Below, in pieces: positions 34,168 through 45,760 of a stretch of 64,000 bases of DNA. A program made the translations under genes and the position numbers. The notes under the pieces were generated by a model. That model searched no databases. It was not told where the DNA came from and saw only the letters and a program-made list of their open reading frames with translations. Origin of the DNA: Amblyomma americanum. Its lineage: Eukaryota; Arthropoda; Arachnida; Ixodida; Ixodidae. Position 1 is the stretch's first letter, and each line of letters starts with the position of its first letter. Location: the NCBI RefSeq assembly GCF_052857255.1, contig NC_135497.1, positions 118,806,744 through 118,870,743 on the forward strand, in the 5' to 3' direction.

Positions 34168-35435
34168 AGACAGGCCCTTCGGCCCACTGACGTCATCGGG
34201 GTAGTGGAGGCGCGGTGATGTGTGTCGCGATAATCGGTAGTGAGTAGATTTTAAAAAAATTGATTCTAAATTACAGGGTCCACGCAGTGCTTTCAAATTT
34301 GACTCGAATTTCCTCAAACACCACCTCTACAGATCTGTTACACTAGAATATGCCCATCGAAATCATATATGGGTCCCTTTAATGCATTATTTGTCACCAT
34401 TCTCTTTGTATATCAGACTCGTTCCACTCTCTTGCCAGCTTGCTAGGATTTCTTTAGTTCTCAATGCGGCACTGAAAACACCATACAAAACACTTCTTGT
34501 TTCTTTACCAAGCAATAAAAATTAGTCTTATTAGTATTTGGTGCAAACCTGTTGCTGTGTACAATGGGATCCCTTTCTACGCTTTTTCACAGTCTAACTG
34601 GTCTATGTCCACGCCAAAAACCTCCCCTTGGTAGCAGCTTGAATCAAGCTGTGTACCGCTGGCGCCATAATGCGCTTTATAAGCCTCCTTTAACTATTCG
34701 TAACTAAATTGCATGGCCGCTTCATTTTCGAATATGTTACCGTCGCCATCTTGTGTATGGCGACGCGTTTCCTTCGAATTGGTACCAATGTGCCTTCAGA
34801 TGGTTCCAGAACTTTCTAGGTACGTGCTTATCTCTTTTACGAATATCTGCCGTCCACTTATCGGTTGTAGCCTTAATCTACACTCCAGTTACGCCATTGA
34901 CAACGGTGGAGCTCTTCAACACTTACCTCTTTCAAGCTCTGAAGGAGTTACAAGCCTGGGAAATACTCTCGACCACTATCGACGACGAATTCGCAGCGCC
35001 CCCTGAAGTTGACTTTGCTTGCGATTGTCAGCCCTCCTCCTTGCCATGGCGGGCGCCGTGATGGACGTCGGAGCAGGTGCTTCTGCACTACGTCGCTTTC
35101 GCAGAGCCGCGTCGCGAGATGCTCGCGCTGTAAAGGGCGCTGGGCATCACCCCGGACAGTCTTAAGGAGCTCCTGTGGCCGCGCGGCAGTGTGCGCACCC
35201 GTGACAGAACAACGATGAGCCTTTGTGCGTTCATCGGGAAGGTGGGCTTGCCTTCCCGCTTGCTCATCGCCAGATAGTGCGCGCGTGATGTGAACGCTCC
35301 GTGTGGGCTACTGCGGACGATATGCGGCCGGGCGCCCCACCCGGGTCGCTGGTCCAGTGGGCTGCACGAACGATTATTTCAAGTGCGGACGCTGCGTCCG
35401 CGCTGCTTTGTATATACAGTGTATTTTAATGTATA
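34168..35435. other. Mostly unassigned; one possible short coding relic near 35.1 kb
   Basis: Around 35125-35275 a plus-strand frame reads ALGITPDSLKELLWPRGSVR then TRDRTTMSLCAFIGKVGL. The text looks protein-like and faintly retroelement-like, but I cannot assign it. The remainder shows nothing that I recognise. Confidence 0.3.
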
Positions 35436-35439
35436 AATA

Positions 35440-35700
35440 TGATGATTATGATGATGGATTTTTATGGCACAATGGCATCTGTGGCCAAAGAGTGCCATGG
35501 CACAAGGTTTTTACTTCTACTCAAGGTGGGGTCAGACACCCATTTCCCAAGCATTTCACCCTAAATTAGCCGAGCATCAGACCAGGAGAAAGCTTGTGCC
35601 CATTGTATCACCGATGGGTTCCCGGCGCCACTGAGGATCGAACCCCGCACCTCCCTTTCGATGCGGATGCTTAAACGACTAGGCCACCGCTTGCGCACGG
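35440..35700 (-). mobile_element. tRNA-derived SINE (second family), minus strand
   Basis: Read on the minus strand from about 35700: AGCGGTGGCCTAGTCGTTTA (A-box region), then GCGGGGTTCGATCCTCAGTG (B box GGTTCGATCC), and a body rich in GGCACTCTTTGGCCACAGAT ending in an ATCATCATAATCATC simple tail (35438-35452). A and B boxes about 40 bp apart are the RNA polymerase III promoter of a tRNA-like head. No perfect target duplication seen. Confidence 0.7.
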
Positions 35701-35822
35701 TTTTACTTCGGACAGTGCCTGGACTCTCGCGCGCGAGCGGCGCAAAATAGTTTCGCTTTTCTATTTTACTAACAGTGCACACAGCTCTCCCCTGTCGTCT
35801 CTCGCTATCGCTGCCCACTGTG

Positions 35823-36057
35823 CAGTCGTCAGCACTCCTGTCGAGAGCGCTCTAACGCCTCTTTGTCGCACAAAGAAACGGACATTTTTAAGCAGGTATA
35901 CGGTTATAGAGACAACGCTTGCGCTGGAGCAAAGCAGTATATACACGCAATTTGCCCTGATAATTGCACCGTATCGGCAATAGATGAGCTGAGTGAAGAC
36001 TTCAGTTTGTTCCGCAACACACCGCTCCAGCGCTCTAGACAGGCATGCTGACGACTG
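35823..36057. mobile_element. Tc1-type MITE, copy 1 (235 bp)
   Basis: Terminal inverted repeats: CAGTCGTCAGCACTCCTGTC at the left, reverse complement of the right CAGTCGTCAGCATGCCTGTC. Interior is the same as in 63442-63968: GCAGGTATACGGTT, AACGCTTGCGCTGGAG, GATGAGCTGAGTG, CAGTTTGTTCCGCA. No coding capacity. Flanks are TG and TC, not TA, so the target site has decayed in this copy. Confidence 0.8.
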
Positions 36058-36149
36058 TCCTTCTCCTCGCTGTCCTCTTCCAGTCCCTTTTATTTCCACC
36101 GACCGTGGCTCCGGTGCTTAAAGGGGCTCTGAAAGGGGCTATAGAAATT

Positions 36150-36575
36150 CAGGGGGCCACTTTGTTGACCTAAAGTGCGGTGAGGCGAAAGCCTTCAGCA
36201 CGGTGTTGCTGCTTGTGTCACTGATGTGCGGTTAAGATGTTAAGTACGCAATTGTTTGGGAATCTTAAATGCTGGAGACACTGGAGGGCATTTGGGAGGC
36301 ACCCGTCTGATTCGACGCCTTTCCGCAAACACTCTCCAGCGCCCTAGACAAGGAGACCTGCATATGCATTGGCAGGAAGTAGCGTATAGTCGTTAGCACG
36401 CTCGGCTTGTTCGAATCCAATCGTGCACAAAGATTTTTTTCTTATCGAGTTGGAGAGCGTAATGGACGGAAGGTATGACGCCACTTCCGTTGTCGTGACT
36501 TCCAGTTGGCGATGTAACGGACGGACAGGATCTCGACAGGGAGTATGAGCCATTAAAGGCTTTCGCCTTAATGAA
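36150..36575 (+). mobile_element. R3 repeat, copy 1: short element with palindromic ends and tRNA-like core
   Basis: Homologous to 61142-61515 in opposite orientation. Left end GTGAGGCGAAAGCCTTCAGC, right end GCCATTAAAGGCTTTCGCCT, so the ends are inverted repeats around GGCGAAAGCC. The core has AGCGTATAGTCGTTAGCACG (A-box-like) and TTGTTCGAATCCAATCG (B box). It could be a MITE that picked up a tRNA-like segment, or a SINE with palindromic ends. Another bare end is seen at 48470-48499. Confidence 0.65.
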
Positions 36576-37928
36576 GTTGCGGTATGCCTGGTTATGCTGA
36601 AGGGCGCCGCTTCACGAATATCCTCCAGCATGAATTATTTTGATACACTTTGTAGAAGCTGAGTTATCTGTAGTCAAAATTTGAATTTCAGCGTCTTCAA
36701 GCCTTTCCCTCTCTTCTCATCATTTTTTGCACGCTTTTCTGCCGGCCCCACCGCAGTAGGCTGAGCTTCCTGACCCGCCAGAGCGATGCGGCTGACTGAG
36801 CGCGGCCATACATGGTAGCTGCCTAACGTCTGAAAGAATCTAACCACTAGCCATCTCTGAACAGGTATACGGACAAGGGTGCGAACATGAAAAAGTGGGC
36901 GGGAACGCGGCCCATAGAAACACATGTAAACAACTTGGTCTATACGCGTTAACAAGAAGAAATAGCCAAACACGTAGTATTGCTCCCAGCGTCTAGGGCG
37001 CCACACGTGCGGCGGTGAACGAGTTCCAGCGTACATGCCCCGTTCGCTTCGTGCTGCTTGCTGTCGATGCTCACAGGAGGGAGAGAGAGCGGTAAAAGAA
37101 AGGAATGAAAACAGAATATCAAGGGTCTATCTATTCTCATTATGCATTCGCTACGGCTGCCTGACCATTGCCGTACAGGAGCAGTTACGGTAGTTGATGT
37201 GTTTAGCGTACGGTGGACCTAAAACTCTCTATTTGCTTGGCTCTATCCCAACATTAGCATTTACAATAGCAAAAATTTCCATTTTCTTATTCATCAAAAA
37301 CCTAATGTATGATTCAGACTAACTGCCTCGAGCACTATTGATGTCAGCAGCCCAAAAAAGTCATCATTAGATGCATCCGCAAAAAAAAAAAAGATGTACC
37401 CCTATAGAAAGGTGGCCTGTCATTTAATGGGTACCTGTTGCAACCGCTGAGCGATTGCCAAAAACGTAGCACAGTAGAACCTATACGCGTTTAATCATAT
37501 TTGTTAGGCGGCTATGAGCTTAGGAACGCATTTCACAAAATTAAAAAAAAATATCAGCGGGAAAGAAGAAATGGCTAGTGGGACGCGGCGGCGCGCGCGT
37601 TCCCGTCAGGAATACAAGGGAAGTCTGACAGCTCCAGCAGCGTTGTGTGCGTCGTCACAAAGCGGCTGTACACCTTCTTCTTGGGCATCTATCGTGCCCA
37701 AAAATAACTGGACCCATGGCGCTATTAAGGGCTGCATCCGCAGCTTAAAAATTCGCCAAGAAGCAAATTTTGCAGGTTTTTTACGCGACAGTAGGAGAAG
37801 CCACGCGTCGTCAGGAGGAGTTTTGCGTGTTTTATCCTCTATCATTCTAAGGAAATGCTTGGCATACTTCTAAAATTTTCAATAAGCAAGCTTCTTGGAT
37901 AACCTTTTGTGTCACTACTCACTACAGT

Positions 37929-37950
37929 GGGGGGGGGGGGGGGGGGGGGG
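37929..37950 (+). repeat. (G)22 homopolymer
   Basis: An uninterrupted run of 22 G on the plus strand. Similar runs occur at about 45103-45122 and 46022-46033. Confidence 0.95.
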
Positions 37951-38690
37951 CGGTACAGTCGGTTTTCAGCTGGGCGTAGACGGCTCGTGCGCCCGATCGA
38001 TCGATCCCTGCCCGCAGAGATCCCTGAGGGCAACATGAACCCTTTGCTAAATTCCAAAAGCGAGCTTCCGTGCTTCAGAGAAAAAGCAGCTTGGCACAGC
38101 CGCCCTTCCCCTTATAGCGACTGCTATGCGAGGCTTCATTCCTTTACTGCAGGAATGTGCAGGAAAGACACTAAGCATTATTTTGACTCCAGTAGACTTC
38201 AGCCTTGCAGCCGTGATTTCCGCCTCCAAAACAGGCGGGGCCGCCACGGTGAAGGAACTTTTTCTGCACAGGAAACGGGGACAAAACTTCGAAGCTCCGA
38301 TTGAGCACGTCTTCATTTCGGGCCTCGAATCACTGGAAGCCACGAGAATAAGGTTGCGACTTGAGAACCGGGCCAAATTTGCCTCTGCGTGCGAAATATG
38401 ACGATTTTTTTTCATTTTCTCACGAAGTTCGAGGACTTTTCTCTTGAGAATATCAAATAAACTGGTAGCTGTGTTCCATCATAAATGTTTCTTCAGCGGA
38501 GTGAACGGTATATATTGAAATGCGACGCAAATGGTACCACTTTCTCAAAGCCGTCGGCTTGTGCCGGCTTGCAGAGTTTTCGCTGTACCGCAAAAACTTG
38601 TGAGTTGCAGTATACGGGCACTCTGCAGGCTTGTGGACGGCTGGTTTGGGGAAGCATGTCACTGCGCTCGAAGATGGAAAGAGCGGCAAC

Positions 38691-38781
38691 ATCCCAATGG
38701 ACATTAAAACTCCTATGGACGTCCTGCAGCCGTTCAGGACATCCGCAGGACGTATAAGGGAGATAGAGCGCCCATTGGGAT
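38691..38781. repeat. Nested small inverted repeats
   Basis: ATCCCAATGG (38691-38700) is the reverse complement of CCATTGGGAT (38772-38781), and between them GACGTCCTGC (about 38717) pairs with GCAGGACGT (about 38747). The arrangement could fold into a two-tier hairpin. Confidence 0.5.
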
Positions 38782-41700
38782 GTGCTGACGCAATGCCTGC
38801 ATTACCGCTGCTGCTCGCACCATTAGTTCCTGCGGAGGGAGAACGTACTGATGGCGTGTTTGCTCGACACACCTGTCGAACAAAGCACTCCAATCGCTTG
38901 GTATAATCTCTTTCACGTCTTGAATACGATTAATTTCAGAAAGTTCCGTGTCTCTAGTATTGTTTCATTACTCAGGGACGTCTTGGACATCATTTATGGT
39001 CTAATATTCCACAGCTATGAGCAGCGGAACGCCACTGAGAGACGCCTTTTTCTTCCAGCTCACGCGCTGTGGCGGGGGTGCTTTCCTGACGAGGACGAAG
39101 AACTGGCCGCGCCGCGGCACAGCTCTCTTTCAGCATTAACCACAAATGCATGATGTTATAACGTTTCGTCCAAGCTGGCTAGGTAACTGACTGTGTTCGC
39201 TGTGCAGCGTTCTCTGTACCGATCTCGAACACGGATTCTCAGTAATTGATGGACTTGGAGGACACCTGAATATAGCTTAAACACGCCGGCACGCGTGAGT
39301 CGTAATGTGGCACTTTTGTGAAGCGAATGGAGGCACTGTGGTGGGGTTCATAACCACGCCATATTTTTTTAGCTCATGTTGATGTTGGAGATAGATAAGG
39401 TTCAACGAATTCAGTCCTTCCTAACTGGATATGCGACGTTTCTTTACTACCGTACTTAACCCAGTAATGCCCAGACAATGAAAACATCAGACATATGTTA
39501 TGACCTTCTAGCATCCCGTTGGTCCGTACAGTGCATAAATGTCAAAACTGGTACATTTATTAGACAAAAATATGATCACTGCCCGATTATAAAAGCCAAA
39601 TTATAATGACTTATGTACAGCTAAGAACAATAAAACTGCACACGCATACTTTGTTACATGCAGTAATTAACTACGAAAATTAAAAATAATTCTACCACCT
39701 CCCAATGCAGCAGTAAATCCTTTGAAATTTTTAGTTTTTTTCACCAAGGCTTAGCCTTTGTCATGAATAATCTTTCAGCTGGCATCCTCTACCTCTAGCA
39801 GGCGGCAATTTGACTTTCCGATTACCTCTCTGTCTGCACGTGTGCTGTCGGGGTCAAAAGTTTTCCATACCATGCGCCGTTGCGGCTTTTGCAATACTGA
39901 TAGGAGTTGCATACTTTTGCAAGCATCAGCGAAAGCTAATAAGTAATAACATTATTACAGGCTGTATATCGTACGCGAAATGCCGGGCATAACGTTGTAT
40001 ATACATGTGAACTGTTGCACAAATTTTCCTTCACAGCAAACGACTTTGAATCTTTGTAAGTCAAACTAAATAACGCTGTGATTGTTGCATGTTATCGCCT
40101 ACCAATTGGTCCATGTGTCTAACATTCTTGGACAAAAATTTTGAATATTGAAAATTGTGAGGTACTGTTATGAAAATATTGAAGGTAATGGTCCATTCTT
40201 CCGATATGTTCCAAAATTTTCTTTTTAAAGTTTTTTCAACGCTCGCGTCCAGCAGTTCAGATTGCCATAGAAAACCACTGGGGAACGCTTTTGACGACAG
40301 CAAAAAGTTAATAGCAAAAAAAAATGCAAGCCTGCCGACGGGAGGTCTGTGGATATATTGATCGTTCTAGTGAAGTCTTGCAATAGATGAAAAAATTACG
40401 TTCATAAACTCTTTCTCCTTCAAAAATGCTTTTGTACAGAATTGTTGGGTATGATCCTGCGCTTTCTTGTTTGCATACACGTTTATTGCTTTCATAAATA
40501 ATAATAATTTGAATCTCATGAATTATTCCGCAAAAACCAAGTTAGATATTGTTTCAAACACCAACGGTTGTAAAAATGTAATTAAGCTTCCAACAAGCAT
40601 AACAACTAATTAATGCCCTCTTGTTGATTTGTTCCTGGCAAATACCTCTGCAGAAAATATTAAATCAGGGATGTTCCCTTATGATCTCAGTGACCACCTT
40701 CACACATTTTTCAGTTCGAAAGCGCATATACGCAGCATGGTACCACTCCCGACAATAGTTATGCAATATATAACTCAGTTTTATCTCAGTTTTTCGTGAT
40801 AAATCTGCAGAAACCGCCTGGAACAGTGTCGTAGAAAATAATGATGAAAATATGGACCTATATAATATGACTAGAGCTGGGGTTTTTGGGACATGGGCCG
40901 GTTTTGGTAACTGTCCCGATCACCGTAATTCTATGCACCAGTGGACACCTACCAATATATTAGCGCTTTTGTTTAACTTTCTTGTTCCTAATTGTCTCGA
41001 AAAATTAGATTGTCCCGCTTGTCCAAATTTTCTCCGAAATTTCTCATTTCACAGACACGCCTCTACCAAAGCACTCTTAAGCCATGGCTAATACATTTCT
41101 GTCATAAGAAAACGAGGGGCTAATTTCGCCAATGCTGGACGCTTTTAGAGCGTGCGAGCCAAGCGTGTTTTCCGCTGCAAAAGCACGAGTCTTTCACAAC
41201 CTGCGTCCTCAGGTTAACACTGGAGGAAACAAATGGCTACATTTTCCCGATAACTCTCTTGTCGTCGTTACACGCCGCCCTCGGCTTCAATCTAGAAGAT
41301 GACGCGAAGCTCGTCGAAGTGACCTAGAGACAGTTGACAGTGCCGAGCAGCTGATTTACAGCGGATGGACGCAATTTCACAATTTCATCCAATTTGCCCA
41401 CGCTTAGAAGTCTTGTTTTTCCTTCATGCTCCCTCCTGTGGCAACACTAGCTTGCGGATAACGGCGCTCAATACACCATCAATACTATCATCATCAGTTC
41501 GAAATATGGTCTGGAAGCTCTGGATGGCTTTGCTTCTGTGCTTGAAAGTGTACCGGTGCCAGACAGCAGTTGGTGTGGTTTCTCTGCAAGCACGATTGAA
41601 AGAATGGGAAAAAGCAGGTATTGAAACAAAATAGGACTCACGGGGAGATGAAGGTATTGCACGAATTATCTACATCACCTCAACAAAGAACGGTATAATC

Positions 41701-41829
41701 GAAACAAGGCCCAAGATCAGGAGGGAACACAATTTCACAAAAGGAAGAAACAAGAAGCCAGTTATTCTGGGAAGCAGGTAGTCATTCCGGACTTTTTCCG
41801 AAAGGAGCAAAACCTCTGCGATCGTCAGC

Positions 41830-42915
41830 GTTCATACAACGATGGTGTCGCGACAACACTAGTGAGTACTAACATTCGCTTTCACAAGCTGGATCATCCA
41901 GCGGTGAAGCACTTCATTTGTAAGTGGACTGGACAGAACTGCCCTGACAGGACAACTCTGATGAAGTCGGAGATCAAAACAATTTACGAAGAAAACATTG
42001 AGAGCGTTCGAGTGAAAGTGGTTGCTCGGCCGTTCGCGTCCGACTAGCCCGACGTCATGTCTTAGTTCACTTCCAAATGGACGAAACAACCAATCCCTGC
42101 CATTTGTTGACGTAGTTGTGTCTCCCCTGAACGGATTGTTTCGTCGGCCTGCGATCCTAAGTGTCAGCTTTGTGGAGGAAACTAACAGTACGACGATTCA
42201 ACGTGAATTTATGAATGCTTGCTATAAGCTGTGGCCCGACGGGGCCTAGTATGAAAGACTGATTGTCGCAACTGCTGACCACGCTTCACGTATGAAAACC
42301 GCGTTTCAGAGTCTCAGGTACAGGTAGTCTAACCTAAAGCGTGCACTCGCATTGCACACGCTCTGCACCGCGTTGCAGAAGAGATTCGGGCCATATACAC
42401 CCTACGGTAAACACTTTTGTGTCTGAAAGGAAGATAGTGCTGTCGAATTCTGCATAGCGACGTTCGTTTTTCATATCGACCTTAAATTTTCCTTTGCCTC
42501 TTTCTTGACCCGTTGGTGACCCGATGTGGCGCATTCCTAAAAGGAGCGAAATATTATGCGGAAAATAATGTCAAGGTAGAAGACTTCGCAAGAAAATTAA
42601 ACGTGCCTTCTGCTGTCCCAAAGTTGCTGCAAGAAACGCCGGCCAGCGGCGCACTTCCCAGTGAGCTGTACATCATCGAGAAGTACGGATTTATTCCAAA
42701 GCGCCATTGCTAAACTAGAAACGGCGGGACTAGATCTAGAGGCCCAGTTTCAAATTCTGGATTCGGTCGCAGGGAAGCTGGATTGCAAGCCAAAAAAGAA
42801 GCTTCGCAAGTCGCTTGAGAGAAATTTAGGGCGGGTGCATTCCCCAAGAAACCAAAATGGAGCTTACGATTTGGCCGTAAAACGAGCACTGAAATATCTA
42901 AAAGGGGAGCGATAG
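41830..42915 (+). pseudogene. hAT/CGGBP1-like transposase-derived gene, decayed
   Basis: Successive plus-strand pieces in changing frames: NIRFHKLDHPAVKHFICKWT (41872-41931), CPDRTTLMKSEIKTIYEENI, ESVRVKVVARPFAS; then RRPAILSVSFVEETNSTTIQ (about 42138), LWPDGA, YERLIVATADHASRMKTAFQ; HALHRVAEEIRAIY (about 42355-42395); VTRCGAFLKGAKYYAENNVK (42513-42570) and LNVPSAVPKLLQE; last YGFIPK then IAKLETAGLDLEAQFQILDS and LKYLKGER ending at 42914. The order PAxxxFxxxxTGxxxPxxxTL, AHALHRVAEEVR, VTRWGTWLxAAxYYAE is that of zinc-finger proteins related to CGGBP1 and hAT transposases. The N-terminal finger is not clear. At least four frameshifts and several stops. Confidence 0.6.
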
Positions 42916-43284
42916 TTCTCTTACTTCAAGAATATCTTAACTGATAAACAACACAGCTTAAGCAAGGACAGCCTAGAAATAGTCCTGACTGTTTTATTCA
43001 ACTCACTAAACTAAAAAATGCGTTTCGGTGCTAAAAACATCATAGAGACAATCTGCTGTTTGAGCTAAATGCAAATAAGAGCACTTTAAAAGCACTCACG
43101 TTGTCCCAAAAAGTGTCCAGATTTCATGGACACGATAATCCCATCTCTACCTATGACATGTTCCTTCAAATTCTGAAGCCAAAATACGAAGCGAGTTTTC
43201 CCACGGTGTGTTTTATCAAAATAAGGACCCAAAATTCTTCAACGATTACTGGATTCATTAACACATTTCTTTCACATATTTATT
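42916..43284. other. Unassigned
   Basis: AT-rich sequence between the hAT-like relic and a PLE end; nothing recognised. Confidence 0.4.
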
Positions 43285-43395
43285 TGGGCTAGTTGGTAAT
43301 GGGCTTACTGGATTAATCTTCTTAGCGCGAAAAACACAGGCACTATATTTAAGACAACACACAAGAGACACCTGTTCCGGGTGTTTTCAAGGACT
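43285..43395 (-). mobile_element. Penelope-like element 3' end only
   Basis: GGGCTAGTTGGTAATGGGCT (43288-43307) resembles the outer end of PLE-2 at 18448 (GGGCTAGTTGGTAATGCATT), followed by TTAGCGCGAAAAACACAGG and GACAACACACAAGAGACACC, the usual order of a PLE 3' end on the minus strand. Similarity fades after about 43395, so it is a very short 5'-truncated copy. Confidence 0.55.
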
Positions 43396-43738
43396 TTAAA
43401 ACACATAAAAGATCGTCTAAACAAGGACATAACGAAAACAAGGTGCGATTATTTCGCGAATATTTTTTAATTCTGCTTCAGTCTGAACAGATGTTAAGTG
43501 GAAAAGATTAGACCTCTTGATAAACTATAATCTTCCACCAACGAACATTCATAAACGAAAAGTAAATGAGGCTGAGTTGAGCAGAAGCCACTGGCAGGCG
43601 CATTTAATGAATGATTTCTAAGTTGTACAGAAAACACTTGTGATGGAAATGGTGTAATGAATCTGTCATTGAATCAACGCTTTATTATCCTTGACCCTCT
43701 GAATGATAATGAAAGTTTAATACTGGGATTAAAAAATG
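43396..43738. other. Unassigned
   Basis: AT-rich; nothing recognised. Confidence 0.4.
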
Positions 43739-43803
43739 GTAGCGTTAAAATATTGTTGGCTTCCAGGTAAAACCTGGAAACCAACAATATCTTTAACGCT
43801 ACA
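43739..43803. repeat. Near-perfect hairpin, arms of about 30 bp
   Basis: GTAGCGTTAAAATATTGTTG... at 43739 pairs with ...CAACAATATCTTTAACGCTA ending at 43803, with a loop of only about 3-4 bases (around 43769-43772). One or two mismatches. The loop is far too short for a microRNA precursor. Confidence 0.85.
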
Positions 43804-44398
43804 TTCGCTACAAGCACTGATATTTTTATTTACCTTAGATATCAGTGTAGCTGTTTTTTTTTCACAAAATTCAAATTGCGAGGATTGAAGCAGGTTTTAA
43901 GAAAGGGGACAAAAACCACACGAGGAAATAAAGAAAAACATCAGTACTATCAATTTTTACTAAAGCCTTTGAGGCATTCCTTCTGAGTCGCTTTAATAAA
44001 TTTGAATGAAAACATAGCCTGTTGATTGGATTTTCGCTTCAAAAACGGTTTCCGGTAAGGTCTTATCCCTTAGTTTGCGCTACTCGCACACAAAGTCTGA
44101 TATCTTTAGAAGAAGGCAGACTGGTACTAGTAATATTTTTGGATCTTCCTAAATATTTTGATCGCATCAATCAGTAATTCTGAAAATGAAACAATATGGT
44201 TTTCGGGGTAAGGCAGCGTCTTTGATACAGTCTTGCATGCAACACCGCAGTCAGGCGGTTTGAATCAGTGGTTATCTCTCGGACTCGCTGCAATTTCCAG
44301 AGGCGTTCCGCAAGGTAGTTTATTGGGACCTTTTTTCTTCAGCATGCATATCAAATGATATCACAAATCATCATTTATGCAGATGATAACAGCATTTT

Positions 44399-45158
44399 AA
44401 TGCGAAAGCAGTACTGGTTTATGGTCCATGAGGGTTTAACGTCCCAAAACGACTCCGGCTATGAGGGACGCCGTAGTGGAGGCCTCCGGAAATTTCGACC
44501 ACCTGGGGTTCTTTAACGTGCACTGACAACGCACAGTACGCGGGCCTCTAGAATTTCACCTCCATCGAAATTCGACCGCTGCGACCGGGATCGAACCCGC
44601 GTCTTTTGGGCCAGCAGTCGAGCACCATAACCACCGAGCCACCGCGACGGTGCGGAAGCATTACTATAGTCCCATTATGAGTGTGTGTACTCGCAGTTGG
44701 TACAGAAAATCCCAGCGATGGCAAGAGAAATAGGGCTACGTCATCAAATGGCGGCTCAACGCACACAGCAAGCCGAGAACAGCCCGCCCCTTCAGACAAT
44801 CCTATTCATGTCGTTTGTCTATATATACTCGCCACGAGTCGACCTCCATGTGGCGCCAGTTTTTCGGACATTTGTACCAAAATTGTGACGCAACCGTTTG
44901 TCGTACAGCGTTCCGGGTGGTGTCACACAATTTATCGTTGCATACACTTTACATGCGCTAGTAAAGTTCGAGGTTAGCTTGCGACATGGATTCGAACCAA
45001 TGACATGTGCACCTTCAATATATGCCTTCCCAGACTTTCGTACCAAAATTGTGACGCAACCGTTTGTCGTACAGATTTCCGCGTGATATCATACGAGTGT
45101 GTGAGGGGGGGGGGGGGGGGGGTATCAATGCACTCAGGGAGAGTAATGCTTTCGCATT
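44399..45158. mobile_element. MITE with AATGCGAAAGCATTACT ends, carrying a SINE
   Basis: Left end AATGCGAAAGCAGTACT (44399-44415), right end AGTAATGCTTTCGCATT (45142-45158), inverted repeats of 17 bp with one mismatch. The ends cut the RT frame of LINE-E directly after the YADD box. The interior has a 35-bp sequence twice (44874-44908 and 45040-45074, start GTACCAAAATTGTGACGCAA), 166 bp apart, and a G run at 45103-45122. Without the SINE the element is about 510 bp. No coding capacity. Confidence 0.7.
44416..44650 (-). mobile_element. Ruka-like tRNA-derived SINE, full length, minus strand
   Basis: Minus-strand head: CCGTCGCGGTGGCTCGGTGG (A-box region, 44650-44631), GGGTTCGATCCCGGTCGCAG (B box), TCGAATTTCGATGGAGGTGA, then GTGCACGTTAAAGAACCCCA, GGTGGTCGAAATTTCC, and GCGTCCCTCATAGCCGGAGT. 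Target duplication TGCGAAAGCAGTACT (44401-44415) and TGCGGAAGCATTACT (44651-44665), 13 of 15 bases. It sits in the left end of the MITE, so it is the youngest of the three nested elements here. Confidence 0.85.
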
Positions 45159-45760
45159 CCCACACGTAATCAGTCATAAGTGTCTGCCGTTTTTTTGAAT
45201 TCAAAGGTCTTCAGGACCTATTTGACACCGAAAACTCAAAATTGGATGAGCTTGAATAGTGGCCAGAGAAACTAATAATCAATGTATCTAAGGCTAAATG
45301 CACCCTGCTTCGAAGGAATGGAAAAATAGTGAAAATATACAGAACTATATCTACATTCTACTCCTATAGAAACAGCCTCCTCTTTCAAAAAGTTGGTGTC
45401 CTTTTTCAAGAAACTCTTTCTTGGGCTCTCACGTTAACTTCTTGACAACACAACTATCTCAGATTGCAGGTTTAATTTACCGGAATCGCCACATACTGCT
45501 GCAGAAATTATTGTAATTTTTTTTTCAGTACACACTTTTCCTCTCGATTTTGCTGCTTCCAGCTGGTATGGGGACTCAAGACGAACGGAAATTACAAAGG
45601 CTGCATATTTTACACAAAAAGATTTCTTCGAACTGCACAAAATGGGCATATCGGTCATCACTGACATGAAAAGTTCATTAAATAGGACGTTAGGCTAGTG
45701 CTAAGCATCTAAGATTCAGGTTATGCAAAACCTTCAAACAAAAATTGAAAAACGAGAGTA

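Larger units (their letters stand above)
36600..41829. other. About 5.2 kb, mostly unassigned
   Basis: No reading frame with a domain I can name and no similarity to other parts of the window apart from the G run and small inverted repeat listed separately. GC rises at 37560-38350 and 38700-39120, where short open frames exist on both strands but without protein-like order. Confidence 0.35.
43860..45760 (+). mobile_element. LINE-E: decayed CR1-like LINE, split by a MITE
   Basis: RT pieces on the plus strand: VFLDLPKYFDRINQ (about 44130-44175, motif A), MKQYGFRGKAASLIQSCMQH, a frame with FQRRSARQ/EAFRK from the PQGS motif, then IIIYADDNSIL (YADD, 44368-44395). The MITE at 44399-45158 follows, and RT continues with LQDLFDTENSKLDELE (45211-45258), WPEKLIINVSKAKCTLLRRN, LSQIAGLIYRNRHILLQKLL (45460-45520) and HILHKKISSNCTKW-type text to about 45760. 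Many stops and shifts. No endonuclease or RNase H seen. Confidence 0.65.

Noticed and set aside
36674..37036. 120-codon minus-strand frame
   Set aside because: No domain, and alternative frames are equally open; not enough to call a gene.
41955..41990. Hammerhead-like CTGATGAAGTCGG
   Set aside because: Followed by AAAAC instead of GAAAC, and it lies within the hAT-like coding relic.
43739..43803. microRNA precursor
   Set aside because: The loop is only about 3-4 bases, and the arms are nearly perfect in DNA, more like a fused inverted repeat.
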